Assembly (NCBI GenBank): GCA_002839375.1
Contig: PGXY01000003.1
Span: 281,863-345,862, forward strand
Source of the DNA: Spirochaetae bacterium HGW-Spirochaetae-1
GTDB taxonomy: Bacteria; Spirochaetota; UBA4802; UBA5550
Length of the DNA stretch: 64,000 bases
Direction of reading: 5' to 3'
Part shown: positions 35,617 to 43,867 of the stretch, piece after piece
How the letters are laid out: every line of letters starts with the position of its first letter
How positions within the stretch are numbered: the first letter of the stretch is position 1
Notes under the pieces: generated by a model
The model's input: the letters and a program-made list of their open reading frames with translations, nothing else
What the model was told of the DNA's origin: nothing
Database searches by the model: none
Translations under genes and position numbers: made by a program

Positions 35617-36225
35617 CTACTTGAAGGTACCGTTGAGATAATTCTGAACGATGGCGTTAATAACATCTTTTTTCAGCACATCCCGGTTCAGTTTATCATA
35701 TTCATACACAACCAGCATGATGCCGCCCACGAGCATGGAGGCGGTTATCGTCGGATTAAGGTCCTGCCGGAAAAACCCTCTGTTCCTTAATTCGGTTATT
35801 TCGCTGGCGATGATATTCTTAATGTTTTCCACGGAAATATTCACCTGGTCCACCACCTCCTGGTCGATACCGATGATATCCTTGAATATGAGCTTGATTA
35901 CAATGGGCTCACTGAGGAGCATTTCTATACTGGAGTAGATCCGCTTAGTTATGAGATTTATCACATCATCATGAGAAGGATTTGAATTCAGGTACTCGCG
36001 AAGATCGTCCTGATCCAGAACATCCTCTATCTTTTCAATAACCGCTTCCATAAGGGCATACAGAATTTCCTTTTTATTGCTGAAATACTGATATACGGTT
36101 CCCCGCGCTATATTGAGCTTTTCGCAGACCTGTCCGATATGGGTGCTCTGAAACCCCTTATCTATAAACATGTCCTTGGCAGTATCAATTATCTGCTGTT
36201 TTCTTCGTTCTCCCTTGGGTGGCAT
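35617..36225 (-). CDS. TetR-family transcriptional regulator
   Basis: A 202-residue repressor: N-terminal helix-turn-helix (about 8-55; IIDTAKDMFIDKGFQSTHIGQVCEKLNIARGTVYQYF pattern split by the usual YFSNKKEILYAL), then a helical ligand domain with a long run of hydrophobic residues. Many TetR relatives with this N-terminus (ARGTVYQYFSNKKEIL) control fatty-acid or efflux genes. GAGG lies 8 bp before the ATG. Target unknown; no palindrome clearly identified at its own promoter. Confidence 0.9.
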   Translation of the reverse strand: MPPKGERRKQQIIDTAKDMFIDKGFQSTHIGQVCEKLNIARGTVYQYFSNKKEILYALMEAVIEKIEDVLDQDDLREYLNSNPSHDDVINLITKRIYSSIEMLLSEPIVIKLIFKDIIGIDQEVVDQVNISVENIKNIIASEITELRNRGFFRQDLNPTITASMLVGGIMLVVYEYDKLNRDVLKKDVINAIVQNYLNGTFK

Positions 36226-36339
36226 ACAACTTACCTCGTTTTGATAATTCTAAAACTGTAGATGGATCATGCAATGTTTGAAATAAAATTGACTTTGCTA
36301 TCTGCACAAAGTGATGAACAATAATAGTCTAAAAGCATA

Positions 36340-36456
36340 TTAAATCAGACGTTCCGATGATCTTTTTAAGCGTTTGATCTCTTCCTTGATGGGAATGAGA
36401 GCATCCTTCAATTCCTTGATCATTTCGTCGGCTCTCTCCTGGATTTCTTTACTCAT
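36340..36456 (-). CDS. Possible 38-residue coiled-coil peptide
   Basis: ATG at 36456, TAA at 36340-36342. The peptide is almost entirely one charged amphipathic helix (EERADEMIKELKD-like heptads, KEEIKRLKRSSERLI end). No strong ribosome site. Reported because the heptad pattern is far from random translation; still uncertain. Confidence 0.35.
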   Translation of the reverse strand: MSKEIQERADEMIKELKDALIPIKEEIKRLKRSSERLI

Positions 36457-36791
36457 AGATACCACATATTTCTTAATCTGTGTTGATCATGTTTTCATGT
36501 GCGGCAGAGTCATGATTTCTCTTTACTACTGTATCGTCCATCCTTCAGGTCTTCTTTAAAGGATATAAACACCCTGCCCGATTAAAAATGATTTCTATGA
36601 CTGCTCTTTTCTGTTTATGTAATTTTAAATAGATATAATTACAATTTATTGTATAATATAAAATAAATAATCTGTGGGTCAACAATTTTTCAGGACACAT
36701 TCAATATTTTTATAGATAAAAATTTTTATTATTACATGTTAAAAAATGGCGGGTAATACTGAAATGGGACAGGATCAGGCAAGTTTGATAG
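36457..36791. other. AT-rich intergenic stretch
   Basis: Nothing convincing is seen here; it is very AT-rich, with short frames lacking ribosome sites. It separates the possible 38-residue gene from the terminator of the 84-residue gene. Confidence 0.6.
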
Positions 36792-36851
36792 TAAAAACTG
36801 ATGCAGTTCCTTCTATTGCTCTCCGATGATTTCGAAACACTGCATCAGTTT
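36792..36851 (-). terminator. Terminator of the 84-residue protein gene
   Basis: AAACTGATGCAGT (36795-36807) is the exact reverse complement of 36839-36851, a 13-bp stem with a 31-nt loop. On the minus strand the stem runs into TTTTTAC, as expected for a terminator of the gene ending at 36883. Confidence 0.65.
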
Positions 36852-36882
36852 CCTTTTGTCTTCCACATGGCAACCTCATTAT

Positions 36883-37137
36883 TTATGCACTCACATTAAG
36901 CGAAGCCCCGGGAATGCTCTTACCTTCATGAACCCTAAGTTTTGATCCAATGAGCGTATAAAGAAAATTCTGCACATCCTGAAGATCCATCATCACTTTT
37001 TCTTGAATCTCGGCCTGTTTCACTTCCTGAGGAGTTTTCATGGCCGGAAGGGCATTAGCGGTTTCTTCCGCCGGCAAATTCATTACGGCTTGATAGTTGC
37101 CCGAATAGGTGTTGGTATAAGCAGTGTTGACTTCCAT
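36883..37137 (-). CDS. 84-residue protein, unknown
   Basis: A small soluble protein with Ala/Met-rich start, a helical middle (VKQAEIQEKVMMDLQDVQNFLYTLIGSK split by charges) and a conserved-looking end (GASLNVSA). The size and Ala/Ser end resemble the YjfB-type putative motility proteins, but I cannot confirm that. AAGGAGG lies 8 bp before the ATG at 37137, and a strong terminator follows, so it is very likely a real, independently transcribed gene. Confidence 0.72.
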   Translation of the reverse strand: MEVNTAYTNTYSGNYQAVMNLPAEETANALPAMKTPQEVKQAEIQEKVMMDLQDVQNFLYTLIGSKLRVHEGKSIPGASLNVSA

Positions 37138-37356
37138 TTCAACAACCTCCTTCCTTGGATTGTATCTACTAACAATTTCGGTATATTAAAAATTTTTGAT
37201 AATAGAAAAATAAAAAAAATTACTATTTATTGCCGATAGTATCTTTAATATTGTCTAAAAAAATACTGTTTCCCAAAATCAATTTTCTTCCTTTTTTTAG
37301 TTGAAAAAAAGATAAATATGACTATGCTGGCGCACACAATCTAAGCGGAAGGTACT

Positions 37357-38100
37357 ATGCGAAATAATAAAATCTTATTCAATCTTTACCAGGTCTACAA
37401 GTACATTGTGTATCTGCCATTTCTGGCCATTTCAACGACCGTGTGTGGAATAGTGGCAGCGGTCCTGGCCATTGCCGTGCATCCCAAAATCGGCACTGTC
37501 ATGGGGATCATCTGGGCCCGCCTCAATGCCTACATGACACCCATGTTCGTGAAGGTGATCGGGAAGAAAAATATCGATAAAAACCAATCGTATATCATCA
37601 TTTCAAATCACCAGAGCCAGTTCGATATTTTCCTCCTCTACGGCTGGATTCCCGTAGACTTCAAATGGGTGATGAAGATAGAACTCCGGCAAATTCCCTT
37701 TCTCGGATACTCATGTTATAAAATCGGGCATGTTTTCATCGACCGCTCCAATTCCCAGGCCGCAATTGATTCCATCAATGAAGCCAAAAAAAGCATCACG
37801 GGAGGGACCAGCATAATTTTCTTTCCCGAGGGACACCGAAGCTCCGACGGCAGGCTCCTGGAATTCAAAAAGGGCGCCTTCAAATTCGCCCTGGATATGA
37901 ACCTTCCCCTGCTGCCTGTTACCATCATCGGAACAAAAGATGTGCTTCCCAGCAACACCATGGCACTCTTCCCGGGAAAAGCCAAACTGATCATCCATCC
38001 CCCCATCGAAGTGACGGGTTACAACGAGGACAACATCCAGGTCCTCATGGACAAAGCGAGGGATTCCATCCAGAAGGGCTTCGATGAGCACCATTCATGA
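37357..38100 (+). CDS. plsC: 1-acyl-sn-glycerol-3-phosphate acyltransferase
   Basis: Adds the second acyl chain in phosphatidate synthesis at the inner membrane. The 247-residue protein has two N-terminal hydrophobic segments (about 15-42), the catalytic HX4D box NHQSQFD (His85, Asp90), a binding motif in VFIDRSN (about 125) and FPEGHRSSDG (about 152-161). Starts its own transcript and overlaps tldD by 4 bp (ATGA). Confidence 0.94.
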   Translation: MRNNKILFNLYQVYKYIVYLPFLAISTTVCGIVAAVLAIAVHPKIGTVMGIIWARLNAYMTPMFVKVIGKKNIDKNQSYIIISNHQSQFDIFLLYGWIPVDFKWVMKIELRQIPFLGYSCYKIGHVFIDRSNSQAAIDSINEAKKSITGGTSIIFFPEGHRSSDGRLLEFKKGAFKFALDMNLPLLPVTIIGTKDVLPSNTMALFPGKAKLIIHPPIEVTGYNEDNIQVLMDKARDSIQKGFDEHHS

Positions 38101-39485
38101 AAAGGGACCCACAGGATCTTCTGCAGACCGGCCGTGACGCCCTGTCAGGCCTTTCCTGTGAATACGCCGAAATCCGGATTTCATGTGGATCAGGTACATC
38201 GATTTCTCTTTCTGGCGATGATATAGATTCCTTTTCCACCGGTGAATCAATCGGCGGCTCTGTCCGGGTGCTGAAAGACGGAGCGTGGGGATTCGTCTCA
38301 TTCAATGATTTCTCCGAAATCAAACGTTTCGCCCGCCGTGCCATGGAACTGGCATTGCAAATAGCGGGAAGTGAAAAATCTTCCGTAGCCCCATATGGGC
38401 CGGTCCGGCGGCGATTCAGCACCGGGGCGGGGAAAAACATCAATGATATATCGATCGACGAAAAATTCCAGCTCATCCGCTCATATAATAACATACTGAA
38501 ATCGTCGCCCGACATTCAGACGACGCGCGCAATTTACCGAGATACTGTTTCACAGTACATTCTGCTCAATACCGAGGGATCGGAAATCATTTACAACCGT
38601 TCCTATTGCGGTGTCTCGCTCAGTTCAATAGCCAGGAGCGGTTCCGTTATTCAGCCCTTTCACAACTCCATTTCGGGATACGGCGGATACGAAATCGTTG
38701 AAGACCGCGAGGAAATAGCCGAGGAAGTAGTCAGGACAGCCGTTGATCTGCTCAAGGCCGAAGCGGCTCCCGGCGGCACCTGCGCCGTCATTGTTGATCC
38801 CAAGCTGGCCGGCGTATTCATTCACGAGGCCTTCGGTCATCTTTCCGAGGCCGATTTCATCCATGAAAATGAGGAAATGCGGAGGGTGATGGTCCTGGGC
38901 AGGCAATTCGGCCCCGAAGGCCTGAATGTCTATGATGACGGCAGCCTGGCCCATCTCCCGGGTTACACGCCCTTCGACGATGAAGGGGTCCTTCCTGAAA
39001 AAACGGCCCTTATATCAGGGGGGATGCTCACCGGCAGGCTCCATTCCCGTGAAACGGCAGCCAGGATGAATGAAAATCCCACGGGAAACGGCCGGGCCAT
39101 TAACGTCATGCGGCAGCCCATTGTAAGAATGACCAACACCTATATCGACAAAGGACCTTACAGTAAAGAAGATATCTTTTCAGCCGTTGACCGGGGTATC
39201 TACGCCATCGATGTCATCGGAGGTCAGACCAACCTGGAGATGTTCACCTTTACCTCGGGATTCGGTTTTGAAATTAAAAACGGCAAACGGGGAAAAATGT
39301 ACCGCGACATACAGCTCTCGGGCAATGTCTTCCAGACCCTTAAAAATATAAAAATGATCGGGAACGATCTCCAGATGTTCGGCGGCCTCGGCGGCTGCGG
39401 CAAGGGGGGACAGAGCCCCCTGCCCGTATCATTCGGAGGGCCCCACATGCTGATAGAAGAGGTTCTTATCGGGGGCAAGCAATGA
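38097..39485 (+). CDS. tldD: Metalloprotease TldD
   Basis: Catalytic subunit of the TldD-TldE heterodimer, which degrades or trims unfolded peptides (for example microcin leader in E. coli). The 462-residue protein has the zinc motif HEAFGH (243-248; HExxxH) followed by LSEADF, and a C-terminal GGLGGCGKGGQSPLPVSFGGP with a conserved Cys. Overlaps plsC upstream and tldE downstream by 4 bp each, so the three genes are tightly coupled. Confidence 0.95.
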   Translation: MKRDPQDLLQTGRDALSGLSCEYAEIRISCGSGTSISLSGDDIDSFSTGESIGGSVRVLKDGAWGFVSFNDFSEIKRFARRAMELALQIAGSEKSSVAPYGPVRRRFSTGAGKNINDISIDEKFQLIRSYNNILKSSPDIQTTRAIYRDTVSQYILLNTEGSEIIYNRSYCGVSLSSIARSGSVIQPFHNSISGYGGYEIVEDREEIAEEVVRTAVDLLKAEAAPGGTCAVIVDPKLAGVFIHEAFGHLSEADFIHENEEMRRVMVLGRQFGPEGLNVYDDGSLAHLPGYTPFDDEGVLPEKTALISGGMLTGRLHSRETAARMNENPTGNGRAINVMRQPIVRMTNTYIDKGPYSKEDIFSAVDRGIYAIDVIGGQTNLEMFTFTSGFGFEIKNGKRGKMYRDIQLSGNVFQTLKNIKMIGNDLQMFGGLGGCGKGGQSPLPVSFGGPHMLIEEVLIGGKQ

Positions 39486-40774
39486 TCGACTCCCTCATTA
39501 AAAAGCTTCCGGATACGGTAAATTGGTTCGATATCCTCTCAACTGAGGGAACCAGCACCTCCATTTCATTCAAGAACAACCGGCTCCATTCTCTCAATGA
39601 AAAACAGAACAGCGGTTCAGGCATACGGATCAACATTGATAACCGAACCGGTTTCTCTTACACCAACGACAGTTCAAATATGGACGGTATTATAGAAAGG
39701 GCCCTGGCCATGGCCTCATATGGCGATCAGGAAGGGTTCCTCCTCCCCGGTCCCGCCCCCGCCGCTTTTGAACCCTTTGATGAGAAAATCAGTTTATTTG
39801 ACACCAGGGATGAAATAGAAAAGGGAAACAACGTCATTGCCGACATCCTGGCGCGTTATCCCAAGGCCAATATAGATGTGAGCATGGGCGCGTCCCTGGG
39901 ACTGACCCGCATCGTCAATTCCAGTGGCTTTAATGCAACATATAGAAATTCCTTTTACTCCCTGTCCGTATCTATCACGGTCATACAGGACGACGGGACA
40001 AAAATAGATGTGTGGGACAGCATCTCGTCCATGTCTCCCCGGGACTGCGACGAAATCCCGGGCAGACTTCTTGAGCGGATACGGCTGGCTGAAAACACCC
40101 GCTCCGCCGAGAGCGGTAAAATTCCCGTCATACTTACACCACGGGCCTTTTCCCGGCTCCTGGGAATAGTGGCCTCGGGTCTCGACGCCAGATCCGTATA
40201 CCGCGGCATATCCCCCTTTAGCGGAAAAACCGGCGAGAAGTTTTTCAATGAAGGATTTACCCTCACCGATGATCCCACTGCCCTCGATTCCCCCTACAGC
40301 TATCCTTTCGACGATGAGGGTGTTCCCGGCCTGCGAAAAGACCTTATCAGGAGCGGTATCATTGAAAATTTTGTGACCGATCTGAAGCATGCCGAAAAGC
40401 TTGGGCTCATTCCCGGCGGAAACGCGTCACGGGGATACGCCTCCCTGCCGTCACCTTCCTTCAGCAGCATCATCATAGGAGAAGGAACTGCATCCATGGA
40501 AAGCATGCTCCGGGATATGGGACGCGGCATCCTGGTGGAACAGTTTATCGGACTGGGACAGTCCAACACGCTGACCGGTGACTTTTCCGGAAACCTGGAC
40601 CTGGCCTACCTGGTGGAAAACGGGGAAATAACGGGAAGGGTCAAAGACTGTGTGCTGGCCGACAATATTTTCTCTCTTCTGGGCGGTGAACTGGTTCTGA
40701 GCAGTGAACGGGAGCAGACCGGCTCCGTGCTCTCCCCCTTTGCCTTTTTTCCCGCCGTCAACTATACTAGATAA
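39482..40774 (+). CDS. tldE: TldE/PmbA, partner of TldD
   Basis: Non-catalytic partner of TldD. The 430-residue protein is clearly related to TldD but lacks the HExxxH motif, as usual. Motifs such as FSYTNDSSNMD (about 58), SGFNATYRNSFYSLS (about 145) and DDEGVPGLRKDLI (about 280) fit PmbA. Its end overlaps the convergent HAD gene by 13 bp. Confidence 0.94.
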   Translation: MIDSLIKKLPDTVNWFDILSTEGTSTSISFKNNRLHSLNEKQNSGSGIRINIDNRTGFSYTNDSSNMDGIIERALAMASYGDQEGFLLPGPAPAAFEPFDEKISLFDTRDEIEKGNNVIADILARYPKANIDVSMGASLGLTRIVNSSGFNATYRNSFYSLSVSITVIQDDGTKIDVWDSISSMSPRDCDEIPGRLLERIRLAENTRSAESGKIPVILTPRAFSRLLGIVASGLDARSVYRGISPFSGKTGEKFFNEGFTLTDDPTALDSPYSYPFDDEGVPGLRKDLIRSGIIENFVTDLKHAEKLGLIPGGNASRGYASLPSPSFSSIIIGEGTASMESMLRDMGRGILVEQFIGLGQSNTLTGDFSGNLDLAYLVENGEITGRVKDCVLADNIFSLLGGELVLSSEREQTGSVLSPFAFFPAVNYTR

Positions 40775-41373
40775 GGACGTATGTCTGTGGCAATCATGCC
40801 GGCGCGGAGGGCCGCCTGCAAACCGGCGTCACCGTCCTCGAAAACCTGACACCGGTGAGGAGCCGTTCCCATGAGTTCCGCGCAGCGAAGAAATGTTTCC
40901 GGCTCCGGTTTATGTCGTTCAACATCATCGGCGGCGACAAGAATTGGAAAATATTCATTAAGACCGGCGGCCTCCATAATGCGCTGTGCCATAACTCTCC
41001 GGGAACCCGTTCCTATGGACATGGGCTTTGCCCCGGCATATTTTTCCACAATGGCAAAAACCGGTTCAATGACCCTGACCCGGTCTATCATGGTCATGAA
41101 GGCCTCTTCCTTCAGGCGGACCGTTTCCCGGGGATCCAGGTTCCAGCCCAGGCGTTCGTTGATGAGCAGGGTTATTTTCCCCGTTGGAATGCCGGCATAT
41201 TCATAAAAAAGGTATTCAGGATAGTCATGGCCCTGGGCTGCCACGGCCTCCTTCCAGGCGACAAGATGGAGGGGCATGGAGTCAACCAGGGTTCCGTCCA
41301 GGTCAAAGATGAGGCCCTGCACATCCTGCAAAACCGGAATATCAATGCTCTTACTGTTCATAATGCTGCTCAT
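40762..41373 (-). CDS. HAD-superfamily phosphatase (beta-phosphoglucomutase-like)
   Basis: A 203-residue haloacid-dehalogenase phosphatase with DLDGTLVDS (nucleophile Asp about 24 and acid Asp 26), GTGSRR (motif II, about 122), HKPEPETFL (Lys, motif III, about 154) and FEDGDAG (motif IV, about 178). The helical cap type and KPEPETF pattern match the YqaB/beta-phosphoglucomutase branch. Substrate unknown, likely a sugar phosphate. Starts inside the stop of the ArsC-like gene (ATGA). Confidence 0.87.
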   Translation of the reverse strand: MSSIMNSKSIDIPVLQDVQGLIFDLDGTLVDSMPLHLVAWKEAVAAQGHDYPEYLFYEYAGIPTGKITLLINERLGWNLDPRETVRLKEEAFMTMIDRVRVIEPVFAIVEKYAGAKPMSIGTGSRRVMAQRIMEAAGLNEYFPILVAADDVERHKPEPETFLRCAELMGTAPHRCQVFEDGDAGLQAALRAGMIATDIRPYLV

Positions 41374-41717
41374 TTATCCTCACCGGCACGCCATGTCTCC
41401 CATAGATCGGGTGTATACCCCACGGAGGCGTGGGAACCAAACCGCACAACAGGTGTTTTTATAAGGCGAGGATCATCAAGGATGGTTTCTTCGATATCAT
41501 GACGTATATGGGCGAGACCCCGGTCAGTATATGCCTTGCAGTCCCTGTCGATCAGGTTCTCCAACGGTACTGACCGCTTTACATTCTGCAGCTCGCCCCT
41601 GCTCATGGCCTTCTGCGCGAGGTCGACAAAATGAGGCTGGGTGCCCCGTTCCTTGAAATAACGCAGGGCCTTCTGGGTGTCGCGACATTTTTTAGTGCCG
41701 AATATCTGTATGTTCAT
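41370..41717 (-). CDS. ArsC/Spx-family thioredoxin-fold protein
   Basis: A 115-residue protein of the ArsC family: QIFGTKKCRDTQKALRYF (single active-site Cys11, no CxxC), the middle VDLAQKAMSRGEL, and cis-Pro TPVVRFG near residue 88. Closest in look to YffB/arsenate-reductase-like proteins rather than Spx. The ATG at 41717 is chosen because the fold begins there; the frame is open to 41990 but that stretch overlaps the FmdB gene in another frame. Arsenate reduction is possible, not shown. Confidence 0.82.
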   Translation of the reverse strand: MNIQIFGTKKCRDTQKALRYFKERGTQPHFVDLAQKAMSRGELQNVKRSVPLENLIDRDCKAYTDRGLAHIRHDIEETILDDPRLIKTPVVRFGSHASVGYTPDLWETWRAGEDK

Positions 41718-41790
41718 CTTATTCTCAGTAAAACAATTGTTCAATGCATGAGCATTATTGGCTATATATCTGATGCTGCTGGTAATGGAG

Positions 41791-41823
41791 AAAAAACAAT
41801 CAGAGAAGGACCGACCGGTCCTT
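41791..41823 (-). terminator. Hairpin after the FmdB-like gene
   Basis: AAGGACCG (41806-41813) pairs perfectly with CGGTCCTT (41816-41823). On the minus strand six T follow about 9 nt after the stem (41796-41791), so it could end the short FmdB transcript. Confidence 0.45.
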
Positions 41824-41833
41824 AGAAGGGCTT

Positions 41834-42010
41834 TCAGCCCCCGCCCGAATGCGAGCACTGATGTGATGACGAGTGGCTTGCAAAGGCTGACATCAGTTTC
41901 TCGGTTTTTGATGATTGACATTGCGGGCATTGGGCTTTGAAATCTCCCATCTTCCGCAATTCGGAAAAGGCGTGTCCGCAGGCATTGCATTTAAATTCAT
42001 AGATTGGCAT
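41834..42010 (-). CDS. FmdB-family zinc-ribbon protein
   Basis: A 58-residue protein starting MPIYEFKCNACGHAF, the hallmark of the FmdB regulatory zinc ribbons: C8-x2-C11 and C28-x2-C31, followed by a Ser/His/Cys/Gly-rich tail (SHSSSHQC, GGG end). AAGG lies 6 bp before the ATG at 42010. Role of the family is poorly known (linked to formamidase/amide gene control). It has its own promoter and terminator. Translation and start are certain from the zinc-ribbon match. Confidence 0.85.
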   Translation of the reverse strand: MPIYEFKCNACGHAFSELRKMGDFKAQCPQCQSSKTEKLMSAFASHSSSHQCSHSGGG

Positions 42011-42044
42011 GGCAAACCTTATTTATTTAGTTTTTTAGAAATTG

Positions 42045-42074
42045 CTAATATTCTATAACTCTGACAATTGTCAA
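42045..42074 (-). promoter_or_regulatory. Promoter of the FmdB-like gene with a 12-bp palindrome
   Basis: Minus strand TTGACA (42074-42069), 18-bp spacer, TATTAG (42050-42045). The perfect palindrome TGACAATTGTCA (42062-42073) covers the -35 box and could be an operator. Confidence 0.55.
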
Positions 42075-42097
42075 TCTTTTTCTAAAAAAATAAAATG

Positions 42098-42550
42098 TCA
42101 AGAATGATCATGATCATGATCGTGGTCATGATCATGATCATAATGTTCCAGGGCAGTCAGGGTCAACTCACCCTTTTTAACGTTTTTCAGTGAACATAAT
42201 TTATCGGCGATTGCTTTTACATCTCCCGTTTTCCCGCGCAGAATAAGGACCTCGAGGCAGTTATGCTCGTCGAGATGAATATGCGTCGCCGAGACTATGC
42301 TTTTGAAATACTGGTGCTGTATTTCGTTGAGTTTATCGGAAATCTCCCTGACTTCATGGCTGTAGACCAGGGTCAGCGTGCCGATAGATTCCGATTCCGG
42401 GTCCGCGATCTCATTGTTATCCAGCATATAACGGATGAGGTCCCGTATGGCTTCGGACCTGTTGACATATCCCTTTTCCTCTATGAGATTATCGAATTTT
42501 TGTAACAGTCTGTCATCGATGGAAACACCGAATCTGGTAATATTATGCAT
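42098..42550 (-). CDS. nikR: Nickel-responsive regulator NikR with a His-Asp tail
   Basis: Ribbon-helix-helix repressor that binds Ni2+ and controls nickel uptake genes. The 150-residue protein has the RHH domain (TRFGVSIDDRLLQKFD, about 5-45) and an ACT-like metal domain with the four Ni ligands at E. coli NikR spacing: His79, His90, His92, Cys98. Unusually it ends in six His-Asp pairs (about residues 137-149), a tail that could store or sense metal. Last gene of hypA-hypB-nikR; GGAGGGG before the ATG. Confidence 0.94.
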   Translation of the reverse strand: MHNITRFGVSIDDRLLQKFDNLIEEKGYVNRSEAIRDLIRYMLDNNEIADPESESIGTLTLVYSHEVREISDKLNEIQHQYFKSIVSATHIHLDEHNCLEVLILRGKTGDVKAIADKLCSLKNVKKGELTLTALEHYDHDHDHDHDHDHS

Positions 42551-42622
42551 GCATCCCCTCCGAGCATCATCAGACAGGAAGCCCTTCAGAATATCCGGGC
42601 CCCGGTCACGGTATATTCAGCA

Positions 42623-43273
42623 TTACAGCGACTGAAGCCGCTTTTCCAACCACTGAATCCAGGGCGCCAGGTTCGGCCCCTTCGTACAGGACATTTCAAA
42701 AAGCGGAATGGAGGCGTTAAGATTTTTTACATCCTCCAGGAAAGACGCCCTGTTAAAATTTGTATATTGTTCCAGATCAGTCTTGTTCAGAATGACGGCC
42801 TCGGACTCCCTGAAAAGCAGGGGATACTTAGCCGGCTTATCATCGCCCTCGGTCACGCTGATTATGGCAATCTTGGCATGCTCCCCGATGTCGAATTCCG
42901 CGGGACATACCAGGTTGCCCACGTTCTCAATGAATATCATATCAAGGGAATCGAGGTCGAAGCCATTCAGAGACTGCTCGATGCTCAGGGCCTCGAGATG
43001 ACATGCTCCGTCGGTATTGATGAGAGTGATGGGGACCTCATACTTCTGAAGACGGCGCGCGTCGCGGTCCGTGGCCACATCGCCCTCGATGACAGCCACC
43101 TTGTATTTTTTATTCAGCTCCTCGATGGTCTTTTCCAGGATGGTGGTTTTTCCGGCGCCGGGAGAACCGATGAGATTGACCATGAGGACCTTTTTCTGCT
43201 TCAAAAGTGCCCTGAGCTCTCCGGCCTTCTCGGCATTAGCACCGAAAATATTTTTCATTACAGTTATTTCCAT
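42623..43273 (-). CDS. hypB: Hydrogenase nickel-incorporation GTPase HypB
   Basis: GTPase that delivers nickel to the [NiFe] hydrogenase with HypA. The 216-residue protein has the P-loop GSPGAGKTT (36-44), switch GDVATDRDA (about 66), and NKTDL base recognition (about 165). It lacks the His-rich nickel-storage N-terminus of many HypB. The start at 43273 is set by GGAGAAAAC 6-9 bp upstream and the 1-bp gap to hypA; an in-frame Met 18 bp earlier is inside hypA. Confidence 0.95.
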   Translation of the reverse strand: MEITVMKNIFGANAEKAGELRALLKQKKVLMVNLIGSPGAGKTTILEKTIEELNKKYKVAVIEGDVATDRDARRLQKYEVPITLINTDGACHLEALSIEQSLNGFDLDSLDMIFIENVGNLVCPAEFDIGEHAKIAIISVTEGDDKPAKYPLLFRESEAVILNKTDLEQYTNFNRASFLEDVKNLNASIPLFEMSCTKGPNLAPWIQWLEKRLQSL

Positions 43274-43274
43274 A

Positions 43275-43619
43275 TCAGTTTTCTCCTTCAATCTGTTTGA
43301 TCAGCAGTTCCTGTCCTTCCACCAGGTCCAGCTCCACTGCCTCACATTTGGGACAGATGTATACATGTTCATCAACGGTGAACTGATGTCCACAGGACCT
43401 GCATTGCATTTTTATGGGGACAAATTCCAACTGCAGTTCCGCGCCTTCGGCAATTGTGCCCTTTGTTATAGCTTCAAAGGCCATTTCCATGGCCACGGGC
43501 ACCACCTGGCGCATTTTCCCCACGATGAGGCTCACCCTGTATACCTTTACCAGGCTATTTTCTCTGGCAACCTCTTCGATAATATCATAGAGGCTGCTTA
43601 CTATTGAAAATTCATGCAT
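43275..43619 (-). CDS. hypA: Hydrogenase nickel chaperone HypA
   Basis: Nickel-binding chaperone for hydrogenase maturation. The 114-residue protein starts M-H-E (the Ni site) and has the zinc site C73-x2-C76 and C89-x2-C92. Length is normal. AGGA lies 8 bp before the ATG, and the promoter is at 43680-43708. The hypCDEF genes needed for the Fe(CN)2CO cofactor are not in this window. Confidence 0.95.
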   Translation of the reverse strand: MHEFSIVSSLYDIIEEVARENSLVKVYRVSLIVGKMRQVVPVAMEMAFEAITKGTIAEGAELQLEFVPIKMQCRSCGHQFTVDEHVYICPKCEAVELDLVEGQELLIKQIEGEN

Positions 43620-43679
43620 TACCTGTTATCCTGACTCCGTGATCCTGGATTAAAAAACATCCGTGCCATGATTATTTTA

Positions 43680-43730
43680 TTTTTAGCACAACGTATCCAC
43701 TTTGACAAGACAGCAATAAAAGTCTATAAG
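43680..43730. promoter_or_regulatory. Overlapping divergent promoters, hypA and hybrid kinase
   Basis: Plus: TTGACA (43702-43707), 17 bp, TATAAG (43725-43730, 5 of 6). Minus: TTGTCA (43708-43703), 17 bp, TAAAAA (43685-43680). The -35 boxes use the same bases, so the two directions must compete or be co-regulated. Confidence 0.6.
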
Positions 43731-43800
43731 AAAATTTCAAAATAGTAAAAATCCCACATGTATAAAATGAGCATTATTATAGAGACAACGGTTCCCTCTA

Positions 43801-43829
43801 TTGACATAGCCTGTGGCCCGTGATAAAAT
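43801..43829 (+). promoter_or_regulatory. Second promoter of the hybrid kinase gene
   Basis: TTGACA (43801-43806), 17-bp spacer, TAAAAT (43824-43829, 5 of 6); about 40 bp before the ATG at 43868. Tandem with the promoter at 43702-43730. Confidence 0.65.
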
Positions 43830-43867
43830 TGTATAGCGATATGCGGTAATAATGCGTCATAACGTTT

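Noticed and set aside
36374-36559. 61-residue plus-strand frame
   Set aside because: Antisense to the more protein-like 38-residue helix, no ribosome site, random composition.
36746-36829. 27-residue plus-strand frame
   Set aside because: No ribosome site and it crosses the terminator stem of the opposite gene.
37211-37239. Sigma-28-like TAAA...GCCGATAG upstream of plsC
   Set aside because: The -10 is good, but the spacing is 17 bp instead of about 15 and plsC is not a motility gene.
42104-42143. gatcat tandem repeat as a possible microsatellite or CRISPR-like tract
   Set aside because: It codes in frame for the His-Asp tail of NikR; no spacers.
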